From Scedosporium boydii (lineage: Eukaryota > Ascomycota > Sordariomycetes > Microascales > Microascaceae), in assembly GCA_002221725.1 (NCBI GenBank), contig NJFT01000102.1, positions 1 through 64,000 on the forward strand: a stretch of 64,000 nucleotides of DNA. The letters are read 5' to 3'. Positions within the stretch are counted from its first letter, which is position 1, and each line of letters opens with the position of its first letter. The position numbers and the translations under genes were made by a program. This document shows positions 9,832 to 20,634 of this stretch, in pieces. The notes beneath the pieces were generated by a model. The model had not been told where the DNA came from. It did not search any database and saw nothing but the letters and a program-made list of their open reading frames with translations.

Positions 9832-9974
9832 GTTCAGTCGAACTTTTTTCTTTTTTTACTAAGCTAGACTTTGGAAGAAATACCTCAACAACCTGCGGTC
9901 TATTGAAAATTGACTAGTACAACAATCCATGTCAAGGGAGATGGAGCGCCGTTCTTATAAATTGACCGAGCCGG

Positions 9975-10045
9975 AAGTCCCCAGCGCGGGTGGTTCTGGA
10001 ACCACGGTTCCTGGCCGGAGCGATCCTGGAACCATGGTTCCTGGC
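9975..10045. promoter_or_regulatory. Two near-perfect palindromes upstream of the C2H2 gene
   Basis: CTGGAACCACGGTTCCTGG and CCTGGAACCATGGTTCCTGG are spaced about 29 bp centre to centre, 150-200 bp upstream of the ATG at 9831. Each is dyad-symmetric around GGAACCNNGGTTCC. Confidence 0.6.
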
Positions 10046-10144
10046 GGCAGTGGAAGCGGGCGGCAGTTTTAGATGCCGGCATTATGAAACGGTAGAAAGG
10101 TAAACGCTGCCTAGAACGTGATAGGGTGGTGGTGTGGTGCGAAG

Positions 10145-10377
10145 CTGCAAAGTGCATAGTGCAAAGTGCAAAGTGCAAAGTGCAAAGTGCAAAGTGCAAA
10201 AAGGCAGTGCAATGGAGTGCGACAGTGCGCAAAGTGAGACGTACAAAACCAGGAGCGTGGCTGTGCGAGAAGGTGGTAGAGCAAAGTGCAAAGTGCAAAG
10301 TGCAAAGTGCAAAGTGCAAAGTGCAAAGTGCAAAGTGCAAAGTGCAAAGTGCAAAGTGCAAAGTGCAAAGTGCAAAC
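10145..10377. repeat. AAAGTGC 7-bp minisatellite
   Basis: Two blocks of the heptamer GCAAAGT: about seven copies at 10145-10200 and about fourteen at 10281-10377, separated by 80 bp of unrelated sequence with degenerate copies. A heptamer array stays open in several frames, so the open frames across it are not evidence of genes. A degenerate TTCTATTTCTAGTAA copy follows near 10515-10590. Confidence 0.9.
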
Positions 10378-10684
10378 ATCGGGTACCGTTTCTCTTCGAC
10401 ATAACGCTCGATAATCTAACCGGAGTTTCTCCAGAATTCAGGGCCAGCCCGAATTGTCAGCAATCCTTGTAAGGCCTCGCTACATAATCACAACTCCCCA
10501 AAAAAGAACCCAACATCTGTTACTAGAAACAGAATTCCCAAGCCACACCCGGAATAGGACTGCTAATCTAGCCCACCAAATCCAGCCAATAAAGAAAAAA
10601 AAAAAAAAAAATTTCGTTGAACGATCCGAACAAATACCTGGCACCACTCTATAACACTAGTTTAGCTCGTCTCAGGTCATGCTC

Positions 10685-11682
10685 TCAGAAACGAGTATAG
10701 TATCGTCGCTGGTTTAAAACAACCTTCCTAGCTCTTACATCCTGGCAAAATTCGTAAACCCAGTGAGCCGCAACCGCCACCATCAACGCGAAGGCTATCC
10801 AAGTAATGATAGGGAATTTCTTGCCGGTAGATGCTGACAACCCGATAGGCCGGCCCATTTCATTAATCTTATCCACGGCGGCATCTGTGCCGACAGCAAC
10901 GACGATGTTGCCGATGAGTAACATAAGCGCTGCTACCAGGGCCGTGGCCGTGTTAACCTGGGACACCAGAAGCGTATGCGGGGGCCGTAAATATTTTCGG
11001 ACGACGGAGAAGAGGAGACAGAAGCCGGAAGATATGACAGCTATAATATAGAGGGCTGCCAGCGCTCGCAGGAGACTGGGGATCTTATCTAAGCGAGTCT
11101 GGAGCTCCAGCGTGAAGCCGAGGTCGGCTAGGTTCAGCTGTAGCGGCCCTACTCCCAGATCATGATCAAGTAGTGCCGAGATATTAAGTTCGCCTACTTT
11201 TACTTAGTACGTGAGTGGAGATGAGGGAAGGAAATAAGTCGAGAAATACCTGTACGTAGAGGAGTTGTGCAACTTGTCGCATTATACCCGCCACCGGACT
11301 TGGTTGCGTTCGGGAAGGTGCCCTCGCAGATATTCATAACGTGTAACGAATACCACTGAGATATACCTAACTTCTCAGTTAATTTACCAGCGACGTCGTT
11401 TACGATGTCCGAGAGGTCTGCCATGCCAGAGTCTATGGCACCCTCCACTTCGGCAGTTGCACCTTCGCATATTCGACCCAAAGTCTCTCCGAGACGCCCA
11501 CATAACGAGGAGGAGTCATCCTCTCTTCTCTCGAATGTAGATGCAATATTTCGACCAATGTCGGAAGTGTTGAGCATGAGTATATGGTAGTCTATAAGAC
11601 GGGAGGTGCTGCCGGCTATAAGCGCTAACAGAGTGAGCACCAGACTTGCAGCCGAAGTTAGGAGTATAAGGATAGCACGCAT
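10685..11682 (-). CDS. Sur7/PalI-like four-helix plasma-membrane protein
   Basis: Exons 11682-11250 and 11193-10685 (56 bp intron, GTATTT to TAG) give 313 residues. The order is: N-terminal membrane helix (ILILLTSAASLVLTLLALIAG), long extracellular loop, the family signature WYSLHVMNICEG followed by paired Cys, then three more helices (ALAALYIIAVISSGFCLLF; TALVAALMLLIGNIVVAVG; ITWIAFALMVAVAAHWVYEF), and a short basic tail. Sur7/PalI proteins mark eisosomes or sense pH and wall status at the plasma membrane. The upstream ATG at 11760 is less likely because the signal-anchor begins at MRAIL. It is divergently paired with the chitinase gene across two palindromes. Confidence 0.75.
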
Positions 11683-11867
11683 TTTCGAGAACCTGCTCGC
11701 TAAAATAAAACCAGAGAGTACACTGTAGACAAAGAAAGGCTTACTGAAAGATGGAGACAAATCATATGAAATGAAATGAAATAAAATAAAATAATGGAAA
11801 ATTTTGTTACGCGGAAAATCTGAAAAGTTTCGTAGTGTTGAGCTGCTAAGTTAAGTAGTCCCGGACT

Positions 11868-11955
11868 ACCTGGCTCCATGGTTCCTGGCGTACGCTGACA
11901 ACCCGCCATAAAACATGGGGCGCCAGCCTACGCCCGAAACCATGGTTCACAGGTA
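11868..11955. promoter_or_regulatory. Divergent promoter with palindromes between Sur7-like and chitinase genes
   Basis: CTGGCTCCATGGTTCCTGGCG and GAAACCATGGTTCACAGG lie about 60 bp apart between starts at 11682 (minus) and 12158 (plus). They are the last copies I found in the window. Confidence 0.55.
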
Positions 11956-12157
11956 GCTAGGACTAAATACTTAAGGGCCCGCTTCGTCTAATGATCCGTT
12001 GGAGAATAATTCTACTCTATTGACAAATCCGAACCAAAGTATTTTGAGACTCCTGTAAAACGGAGAGAGACCTACTCTCATAGAACTCCGTACGCGAGTC
12101 TAAACTTATTCACACAGGAAGCGAGTCTAAACTAAACTATTCACAGGGAAGTCGAAA

Positions 12158-13607
12158 ATGGCGTACCGCTTAGTTACCTTTCTACTCCTTTGCGGGCTTG
12201 CAGTGGCCATGGCAACTACGACCACGACGACCACGACGACCACCGCGACGATCACGGCTACAATTCTAGGGAACGATCCTCAGCAGGCCCCAAGCCCCAG
12301 CCCAGCCGCCAACGCGACAGAGTCTGGGCAAAAGTTAGCTGTCTACTTCACCAATTGGTATGATGATTCGATGATGGGACGATGTCACTTATTCACAGCT
12401 AAACTAATGTTAACAGGGGTATATATGGCGCAAATTACCACGCTTACGATCTCCCAGCAGATCAACTCACGCACGTTTTTTACGCCTTTGCCGATATCAC
12501 GCCAGATGGCGAAGTGTAGGCCCCAGCCGCTCCTATCTCCTGTCCTGCATAAGCTAAACATGCCGACTTAGAATATCGTCTGACACTTGGGCAGACATTG
12601 AGAAACGATATGACAATGACTCGTGGAGCGAAACCGGCAACAATGTGTACGGCTGCGTAAAGCAGCTCAATCTTTTGAAAAGACAAAACAGAAATCTCAA
12701 ACTGCTCCTGTCCGTTGGCGGGTGGACATACTCTCCTAAATTTGCGTTGCCTGCCTCTACCGAAGCTGGCCGGCAACGCTTTGCGTCGAGTGCTGTCAAG
12801 CTGATAGCGGACTGGGGATTCGACGGGCTAGATATCGACTGGGAGTATCCCCAGAATAGTCAGGAGGCGCAGGACTATGTCTCACTGCTGCAGGCGTGCC
12901 GCGAGGCGCTGGACAGTTACGCAGCTGAGCATGCGCCGGACTACCACTTCCTGCTAACTGTCGCCAGTCCAGCTGGCCCTAATAACTATGAAATAATGAA
13001 CCTGACTGCTATGGATCCCCTTTTGGACGCCTGGAATCTAATGGCTTATGACTATGCTGGGAAATGGGATACGACGTCTGGTCATCAGGCAGCGCTCTTT
13101 CCTAGTACTGATAACCCTGAGAGTACGAAGTTTAATACTGATACTGCAGTTAAGGCATATATCGACCGCGGTATTCGACTATCAAAAATCAATCTCGGAA
13201 TTCCCCTCTATGGGCGGTCATTCCTGGACACTGACGGGCTGGGTACGCCATATAACGGCCTAGGTACTGGATCAATCCAGGAGGGTATTTGGTTGTATAA
13301 GGACCTTCCTCGGCCCGGGGCTTCAGAGCACTTCGATAACGCAACTGGCGCTGCATATAGCTACGATCCAGGAAACAGAGAGCTTGTATCTTACGACAAT
13401 ACCCAGAGCGCAGAATTCAAGGCGCAGTGGATTCAGCAAATGGGCCTCAGTGGAGCTGTATTCTGGGAGGCAAGTGGAGATCAGACTGGAAATAAGAGCC
13501 TGATAGGAGTGTTCCATAACAGCTTTAGTACTGTTGAGGAGAGCCCGAATCTCCTCTCATACCCAGCTAGTCAATACGTCAACATCCGCAACAACACAGA
13601 AGGCTAA
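12158..13607 (+). CDS. Secreted GH18 endochitinase
   Basis: Exons 12158-12357, 12417-12515 and 12572-13607 give 444 residues. The signal peptide (MAYRLVTFLLLCGLAVAMA) is followed by a Thr-rich stretch of about 16 residues, then a complete GH18 barrel: AVYFTNWGIYG at strand 1, LLLSVGGWTYS, catalytic DGLDIDWEYP (DxxDxDxE intact), MAYDYAGKWD and AVFWEASGD near the C-terminal Trp. It cleaves beta-1,4-GlcNAc linkages in chitin. Length and lack of a binding module fit the fungal subgroup A (42 kDa-type) endochitinases. No chitin-binding or killer-type domain is present. Its place in a cluster with a Sur7-like protein and two other secreted proteins suggests cell-wall remodelling or antagonism (inference). 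Confidence 0.93.
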
Positions 13608-14349
13608 TTGTCTTATTCAATTAGATTTCCGACATTCAAGATTGTTTTCAACGCTAATGAGAGCCTACCACACGGTTTTTTGTTTTCTCTCTTTTATATT
13701 CCTGAATTTGTCCGAGACAGACCTAATCCGCAGCTAGCTAAAGATTATTCCTTCTAAGAAGGCTATTGGCTTAAGATAGTAATCAAATTTTAGTAAAATT
13801 CTCTTTTGCCTATCATGCGCGCCTTTCAAAGCAACGGCTCGAAGGCGCCTCCAGGAGAGGCCGGGCGTCGACCCATTCCTCAATAAACGGCCAAAGATGG
13901 CAAAGCTGGCCAACTGCGTTGGTGGAAACGCCAGCGGGGGGCAGCACTAAAATCAAGCGGGAATAAAACTATGTGGCATAATGCTAGAGCATAGATCCGC
14001 TAATTCCAAACTCGTTATGCTGGCGCAGCAGACGTCAACATTACTTTGTCTTAGGTCGGCGAGAAGGAGTGATTAGATTGCAGTCATTTCTTAATATCAG
14101 AGGGTTCTAGAGTCTGATAGTCATTCAACCAGGTCTCTCCTTGAATGGATAGCTGAAGAATTTCTTTTCACGAGCCATGCTGGATTCCTCGGTATTAACC
14201 TCTCCATATACAAATGTTTTCAGCACAAGTCCAAGGTAACTCTATTGCAAAACAGTCGCTATATAAGAGCATAAATCCGGGCGCCGCTACAGCCATTTTG
14301 CTACTCAATTACCTCCAATACCTCCTGACACTGAGAGAGCCAGTTCCCT
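13608..14349. other. Intergenic, no gene supported
   Basis: Region downstream of the chitinase. Short open frames only, none with a convincing start, splice pattern or motif. Confidence 0.5.
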
Positions 14350-14601
14350 TTAGAATCGATCCAATAACAGGGTGCATTGATAATGACGATGACACCAGAT
14401 TGGATCTTTCTGGCACCTATCTCCCTCACAGTCCTCTTTGCATTTGTCTCCTTCGCATTTGCCTCCTTCGCAGACGCTCACTTCAAGTTGGTTCCAGAAC
14501 TGACACTAAATCTAGTTAGAAAAAAAAAAAAAGAGAAGAGGTAGATATACCTTGCAGCATGTCCAAGCAGTTGTAAATTCCGGGGGTTCAATTTCCTCCA
14601 T
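14350..14601 (-). CDS. Putative small cysteine-rich protein
   Basis: Exons 14601-14551 and 14505-14350 on the minus strand (45 bp intron with TCTAAC branch site, ATTTAG acceptor) give 68 residues. The first exon ends TAWTCCK. The second has CEGGKCEGDKCKEDCEGDRC, with Cys spaced 4-3-3-4. There is no signal peptide. The first exon resembles that of the minus-strand gene at 39292 (MEGIK...KCCK then GTAT donor), hinting at a small family. Another reading of the splice would give a different tail, so the model is tentative. Confidence 0.3.
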
Positions 14602-15250
14602 GTCAGGCCGCCTTCTTGTTTTGGTATAACTGTGTAAAGGTTTAGGTCTTGATCGAATCTTGACAAGGGAGGAGGATGTTGGTATCCAGGCGACATTCAT
14701 TCATAGGTTGCCCTTGGAGACATGAGACAAGCTGGGGAGGATTCTTCACTTATATAAATACATCAGGAGATAAGAGTATATCTGTGCATTGCTCTAGATC
14801 CAGCCACACTCCTCATCTCCCGAAAACCACCCTACTCCCTGCCAGGGTGTGGCTATCTCAGAAGTATACAGACTAACATATAGCAAGCCTAAGCGAAAGA
14901 TCTGAAGACTTCTCTAGCCTTCATTTCGGAGTAGATAGACTGCGATCTAGGCACTATTTCCTTGAGTCACACTAGAAAGCCAATAAATACGAGCCCGCCG
15001 CTATAATTAGAACTGGAATAGCATAGATAGAAGCGCGGCTGGTACGAGCTCGGGGATTAACTTTTGGCAATCAGGACAAGAGCTAGGTTCTTGCCTCGAT
15101 CGAGCTTGTCGGGGGCAAATCATCTTAGATAATAAATAGATTTAAGAGGATCTCAACAGAACGTTGGACCTGTCACTAAATGACTAACGAGATATGGGTG
15201 GCTATAAGTATCAATTCCACACACTATCCGACCCTGGGCAGTCTTGTGAT
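14602..15250. other. Intergenic, no gene supported
   Basis: AT-rich, short open frames only; nothing recognisable on either strand. Confidence 0.5.
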
Positions 15251-16213
15251 TCATTTTTTGGCCTGCTTCCCCTTCTTCCGTTCCGATTCCAAGGAAAATG
15301 TATAATATTGGTTGCCTGAATTGGCTGTCCATGAGTAACCCGGGCGGAATTGTCCCGAGATCTCGATGAGGCAATCAACCCACTCACCAACCGGTACATG
15401 GATGCGACCACCGTCGCTAAGACGGTTACATTTGTATACCTCGCCATCGAACTTATCAACTACAGCCTCGAAGCATTGAGTTGCGTCCAACACTAGACCC
15501 ATGTCCTGGGGTTGGTCTGTGGAAGTGTAGTCTGACATCTGTAGGTCTGGGCCACCCAGTGCCGGGTAATTATGTACAGGCTGTGTCGAAGTCGAGTGGA
15601 TCTGTTGGACTTCATCATCGTGCCAACCAGGAGGGAGCGTTGCGTTGGCCGGCCTCGGAGAGGGCGGGTTTTTGAAGATTCTTTTGTCCGGTATTGGATG
15701 TCGCTTAATGTGTTCAAGCATCTCGAGGATCTCGCGTCCGTGGGTGGAATAGTCGACATACTCGCTCTTATCCGAAAGCCCATCACCTGGGGGCCAGAAT
15801 GGAGTTACATAGTCTGCATCGAATTTATACGCCCAGAATCTTGTTCTGGTGCCAACGCACGTCATGGCCCAGACAGCTGGTCGGCCTGTGCTGTAGAGAT
15901 ATGCACAGCAGGCTGTGAATGCCTGATATTCAACGTCCTCGATTTGCGTGATAGTCGCATTAGCGTGCTTCGCCTCCATGAAAAGCAAAGTTATCGAGTT
16001 CAAGTTGTCGTCGTAGTTCTCCACAACAAGGTCAACGCGGCGGAGGTCGCTCTCGTCCTCTGTTGGCGGCTGCTGGGAGGATACAGCCCACTGACGGCCG
16101 GTGAAGACATGTTGCTTGAAAACATACTCCCAGAATTTCGTTGTGGCCCATTCTGGCTTGCTTTGGGCGTCTGTCCACAGCTTCTGCAGTTGAGGTGTGC
16201 TCAGGGCGGACAT
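15251..16213 (-). CDS. Fungal protein with PD-(D/E)XK nuclease-like core
   Basis: Single-exon, 320 residues from the minus-strand ATG at 16213 (MSALSTPQLQKLW). Residues 45-115 hold RRVDLVVENYDD followed about 15 residues later by LLFMEAKHA and a Tyr/Cys-rich helix (QAFTACCAYLYSTGRPAVWAMTCVGTRTRFW). The D...ExK spacing, followed by a Gln-bearing helix, is the classic layout of PD-(D/E)XK folds. Such proteins are common uncharacterised genes in Aspergillus-like genomes. The C-terminus is basic (KKGKQAKK). Nuclease activity is inferred from layout only. It stands alone, divergent from the gene at 16956. Confidence 0.6.
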   Translation of the reverse strand: MSALSTPQLQKLWTDAQSKPEWATTKFWEYVFKQHVFTGRQWAVSSQQPPTEDESDLRRVDLVVENYDDNLNSITLLFMEAKHANATITQIEDVEYQAFTACCAYLYSTGRPAVWAMTCVGTRTRFWAYKFDADYVTPFWPPGDGLSDKSEYVDYSTHGREILEMLEHIKRHPIPDKRIFKNPPSPRPANATLPPGWHDDEVQQIHSTSTQPVHNYPALGGPDLQMSDYTSTDQPQDMGLVLDATQCFEAVVDKFDGEVYKCNRLSDGGRIHVPVGEWVDCLIEISGQFRPGYSWTANSGNQYYTFSLESERKKGKQAKK

Positions 16214-16955
16214 GATTCGGCGGGAGCAAGTGCGCAAGCCGGAATGAGGTACGAGTAAGTGTGGAAGACAGTAGCAAGCACGGAAACCATGGGCAGACTC
16301 GGGATTTAAATGCATTCATCCATGTTATTATTCTACATGCTAAAGTGGATAAACTTCCCCAAGTTGACATGTACCGCATCTAGGCAGCACTCTTGCATTC
16401 CATGCCAACATGGCATGCATCAAGACGAGGCGAAAATTGGTGTCGGAGAGGAGTCTGGAAACTAAAGGGCTGCACGCCATTTAGATAAGTCGAAGAATAC
16501 ACTCGCTGGAGATTTGGGTTGTCTTCCGCCTTGCTTTCGCCTATTTCCCCGCACCGCTGCAGATGAGACTTCGCAACGGCTGCGTTAATCAGTATGGTTA
16601 GCCGAAAAGCTCAGGCAAGCGTGTGGCTCGGCCCGGGCCTACTTCCGATATTGTTTGTTGCCTCAGTGAAAAGAAGCTCTTGACCTATTACCTGAAAGCG
16701 AACACGTCACCCAGGCCCTGCCTGCAACCCTACGATTGACACGTGATAGACCTGATCCTATTGGTAGCTGAGGATCTTGATGCGGGGTTGCTAACAAAAA
16801 GGGGCTTCTCCTCGAGCTATTTCCTTCCACACCTCTTCAGTCCCTCCTTCTTTCCCTCCTTCTATCCCTCCTTCCATCCCTCCCCCAGCCCCGCCCTCAA
16901 TCCCTCCTTCAGCCTCTCTTTCAGCTTCTCCTCCTCGCTTTCCCATTGCCGCACC

Positions 16956-18054
16956 ATGCCGATAACCCCCGCCGATGTATCACTCTATGGTCTCAATGAG
17001 GACTTGAGTATCCACTTGAAAAAGCTCGAGGCAGCCAAGGCCTTCTGTCAAATACGTCAAGATATTGATCGAAACATAACTACCCTGAAAACATTAACAC
17101 CGGCCTCGTTCTCAAAACGTCGCGGGAGGGATCAGTTTAGGCGGAACGTGGAACAAGTGGTCAAAGGCGACCGCCGCGGCCAAGCCCTCTCGCACCTCCT
17201 CAATGCGATGGCTAGTAGGACTGATGACCGCTTCCTCGATTACTTCATTCTTGGGTGTTTCACTCTGACCGAGACCATGTACAAGAACCTTGCAAAGAAT
17301 GGCCTGATGGACAATTTTGCGGAATTCTTTGTGCATGTTATAAAGGAGTTTGACATTTTCCCCGATTTGAGAGAGAAGTTGCTCAATATCATGAAGGATA
17401 TATGTGAAGGAAATCATAGTGAAACCAGTAACGTATTACTTGGTATGTATCATTGTGCACAGACTGATTAATTTCTTCCCTAACAGTTCCTAGGAGTAGT
17501 AATCCAACAAATGAGAACAAAGCGACGCCGTCTGGATTCTTCTAGCTCACAGCTTAGCGATGTAATCGAAGGAGTGAGAACGAAGCGACGCCGTCTATAC
17601 CCATCCAGCTCACGGCTTAGCGATGATTCCAGTAGCGAAGATGAGGAAGGACCACTGGTTTTAGGTGGAGAAGATCATAGTGTGGAGGAAACACATTCCG
17701 ACGCACCTCCGAATCACTTCCCGAAGCGTAAGTTGCCGCCCCTGTTAAGTGGCACATGCTAATTTCATTATAGGAGTTGTATTCCAATTCCTGGCTGGTA
17801 GGATAAGTCGTTTGAAGAAGATCCTCTGGGCGTCTCCATTTTTGCAGGCTATCAAATCTAGTAAACAATGGCGCTGGGAAAGAGCGAGGGATAGACAATT
17901 GGGGTCGAAGCCGAAGCCGAGGCGAACAGACACCATCATTGCACTAATTCCCGATTCCGAGAACCAAGACATCTCTTTCGTCATTAGAGTAGGGCATCAT
18001 ATGGGAAGGGCCATAATCCGATACCTGGAGTTTCAATCGTCCGAGTCAGAATGA
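16956..18054 (+). CDS. Orphan protein with basic duplicated motif
   Basis: Exons 16956-17442, 17494-17727 and 17774-18054 give 333 residues. The second exon uses the CTAG acceptor at 17493, because the earlier CAG leads to a stop. Residues 1-160 are alpha-helical (LSIHLKKLEAAKAFCQIRQDI; FILGCFTLTETMYKNLAKNGL). The middle exon has a near-duplication, MRTKRRRLDSSSSQLSD and VRTKRRRLYPSSSRLSD, then an acidic SSSEDEEG patch. The final exon is mixed alpha/beta with basic character. KRRR motifs suggest nuclear location. A pyrimidine-rich TCCCTCC tract precedes the ATG, as often in fungal promoters. No family recognised. Confidence 0.55.
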
Positions 18055-18690
18055 TCATGCAAGTTTCTCTATTGAAGCTCCACGTCCGCGTTATATACCT
18101 CCACTCTTTCTCCACTAGATATAGCTACCCCTTCCGGACCCGTATCTTTACCATGCCATCTAGATTGAGTTTGGCCGACTCCATAGATCATAATCAGCAT
18201 ACCCTTTGCAATGACCTTGGTGTGATCCCCCACTACAAAAGTATGCCATCCACTTATATACATTTCGTGCGCTTGCGCCCGACTCGAGACATTCCGGAAG
18301 GACTTTGAAGAATTTCGTATAACCGCCGAGCTTAATCTTGATGTTCGGAATTCGTGGTAAAGTCGAGAAGAAAGCCACCCGTTGCTTTGTCGTGGTATTC
18401 TATGTAGAAAATATTAGAAATCTCCTCGTTATTCCAGGCAATGGCAACCCACTTAAATAGGCAAATTGCGAGACCGCTGGTCGCAGCCCGGAGCTGATTG
18501 TATAGAGCGCATGGGAAAAGTCGAGGATGATGAGTCGAAGCCTGAAAGAGGTATTAAAGAGTAATTTTGCAACGGGCAGGAATGGGCAGGAATGACATAC
18601 CCCGCAGGTGAATCTTAATCATGCGACCAATCACGTGATGTAACAATCCGAAATTTCACCGACTTTTATCCTGCTCAGTATGTCGCCGTT
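18055..18690 (-). pseudogene. Possible minus-strand gene remnant
   Basis: On the minus strand, roughly 18545-18325, a coding-like run reads FKWVAIAWNNEEISNIFY and then EYHDKATGGFLLDF, ending at a stop. No good start or splice set was found, so I treat it as a decayed gene fragment. Confidence 0.2.
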
Positions 18691-18693
18691 TGG

Positions 18694-18832
18694 ACCCGCC
18701 ATTAAACCAACCACTTTAGCCGCCTTGTTCCCGCCATTGAATCCGCCATTGAATCCGCCATTGAATCCGCCAGTTAGATCCGCCATTGTGAATCGCCATT
18801 AAACCCGCCATTGAACCCGCCACTCAATCCGC
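18694..18832. repeat. CCGCCATTGAAT minisatellite
   Basis: About ten copies of a 12-13 bp unit, CCGCCATT(G/A)AA(T/C), exact in the middle and degenerate at both ends. Non-coding, AT/GC mixed, in an otherwise gene-free stretch. Confidence 0.8.
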
Positions 18833-19019
18833 AATTTAACCCGGATTCAAACCGCGCCACCCTCCAGAGGGCCGAGGTGACACGTCCAAATGCTGAATAG
18901 CTTGGGTTCTTCACCTTCGTGACGAGTGATGCAGCCAGTCGAACGTTAGCCACGTAAAGCATCTCACGCCGTCTGGAGTGTAGTTGACTTGTGTGGGGTA
19001 TATCATATTGTTGTGTACT

Positions 19020-19790
19020 CTTAATATCCCTCTGTCAACACGGTCCCGGCAGCGCCAACACCGGCCTACATAAAGCCGAATGCATTGTGTAGGGTGGAAG
19101 CATCTCAGGTCATCCGCAGGTCATGGGCTAATCATTCTGTAGGGCACATTATATTACCTCAGTGGCCCATATCCTTCCTGGCAAGATTCGCAGATGAAAG
19201 ATTGGAATTGAGAGTGAGGGCTGATAGACCGGAAGGAGCCCGGAGGTCCCGGTTGCGTTAACAACGGCCTGCGTGAACTGGGAAAGTGTCTAGTCCTCAT
19301 TGTTGGACACATCCGGCGCTTGTAGTAGAGTATACGGAACCTCGAATCCAACATGTCCCTCCTAGACATGCAGGTAGATCGAGATGGGTCGGAGGCGTTG
19401 TCCTTTGGGATGAGGGGAATGCAAATAAGAGTTGACGGAGTCGGTGGAAAGGTACCGTGGCGCCCAGATACTCGGCTGCGTAAACACCGGCCCGCATGAG
19501 ACCAATGCGCCGCAGGTCTGAGTGGCCACGTCGGTGATCAATAGTCCATGTTGATTGACATTCTAACTTAAGCTAAACTACACGCCGTCTCGAGCTCGGT
19601 CCGGGAGTTCGATGTAAGGGTAGGGGTGGCCCAAATAACAGCCCCTTGCTGCGCCAACACGACCCGCATAAGATCAAGTGCGGCAGGTGTGAGTGGGAAC
19701 GTCAGCCCGCAATGGAGGGTTGTGCCCTGGAGCCAGGTGTACCCCCGCAGAGCTACCGGCCGCATAAGGCCAACTGCAGGTGGTGCTGCA
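19020..19790. repeat. Diverged dispersed repeat units
   Basis: At least four related segments, near 19045, 19465, 19640 and 19745, share GC(G)CCAACAC(C)GGCC(C/T)(G/A)CATAA(G/A) followed by GCCGCAGG-like sequence. Spacing is uneven (about 100 to 420 bp). They look like an old duplicated sequence. No gene seen from 18833 to 20412. Confidence 0.5.
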
Positions 19791-20412
19791 TATGTGTCAA
19801 TTGTATTGTTTCCATGCGTGGGTTCATTATTCGGGAGAGGAACAGAGATCGGCTGGATTGAGGAAGCTTAGGATATAAGAATCCCGTCTCCCCCAGAGGG
19901 ATTTGGATGCCGTTGATGCAGTAAGTCATTGAGGGAAGTACAGCGCGCTCTTTCAGGATCAACTGTGGTAAGTGACAGTGATTCCTTTCTTTGCAACCAC
20001 GTTCCATGATACGTTCCGTTCTCTAGTGAGTGACATGATAAGGTAAGTGACAGCTTTACCAATTGCCCATCAGACTATCTCCGAGAACTCTTCCCAAATA
20101 AGTCCCATTGAGAGTAACCATTTGGATGGACTGACTCAAGGCAGATCTCAAGGCCTTCCGTCTGATGATTTTCGCGAATTCCACGCTGATGTCTATGCGT
20201 GTATTGAAGGAAGGAAGAAAACCCTCGAGCCCAATGAGTTGAAGCCCAAGATAGCACCATCTCACTTAGGTTAGATGAATCCAGATATACGCCTCAGGGT
20301 AAGAATCTTTTCTCTCAACTTCTCTCCTAAACACTCTAATTGTGTTATTAATAATAAAAGAATTCTACTCTAGAACCGGACAATCAGCCCAATTATCTCC
20401 ACCAACAGTACA

Positions 20413-20634
20413 ATGTCCACCTCGGAGAACAAAGCAGAAGGCAACGTCCCTGAGAAAAGCCAGGACCTTACTTCGAGTGAAGAGAGTAAAGAGACTGAAG
20501 AGGAACCTCTTTGTAATGGAGGGGACGGGGAGCCGTTAGATGAGTCACAACAAGACGAGATAGACATGGCGTCTGTGGTCACCCCAGGAGATGACCAGGA
20601 CGATACTGGCGTTGAGAATTGGGTCTCGTCTTGA
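20413..20634 (+). CDS. Small acidic protein
   Basis: A 73-residue open frame from ATG 20413, strongly acidic and Ser/Thr/Glu-rich (SSEESKETEEEPL). It could be a small gene or the 5' exon of a longer one. An open frame of 75 residues lies just upstream (20047-20274) without an ATG. Function unknown and coding status uncertain. Confidence 0.3.
   Translation: MSTSENKAEGNVPEKSQDLTSSEESKETEEEPLCNGGDGEPLDESQQDEIDMASVVTPGDDQDDTGVENWVSS

Noticed and set aside
10082..10402. Several overlapping open frames on both strands with AKCKVQS or ALCTLHF repeats
   Set aside because: They only translate the heptamer minisatellite.
12158..13607. Killer-toxin-type chitinase
   Set aside because: Only the GH18 catalytic domain is present; no LysM, chitin-binding or toxin-like domain is encoded.
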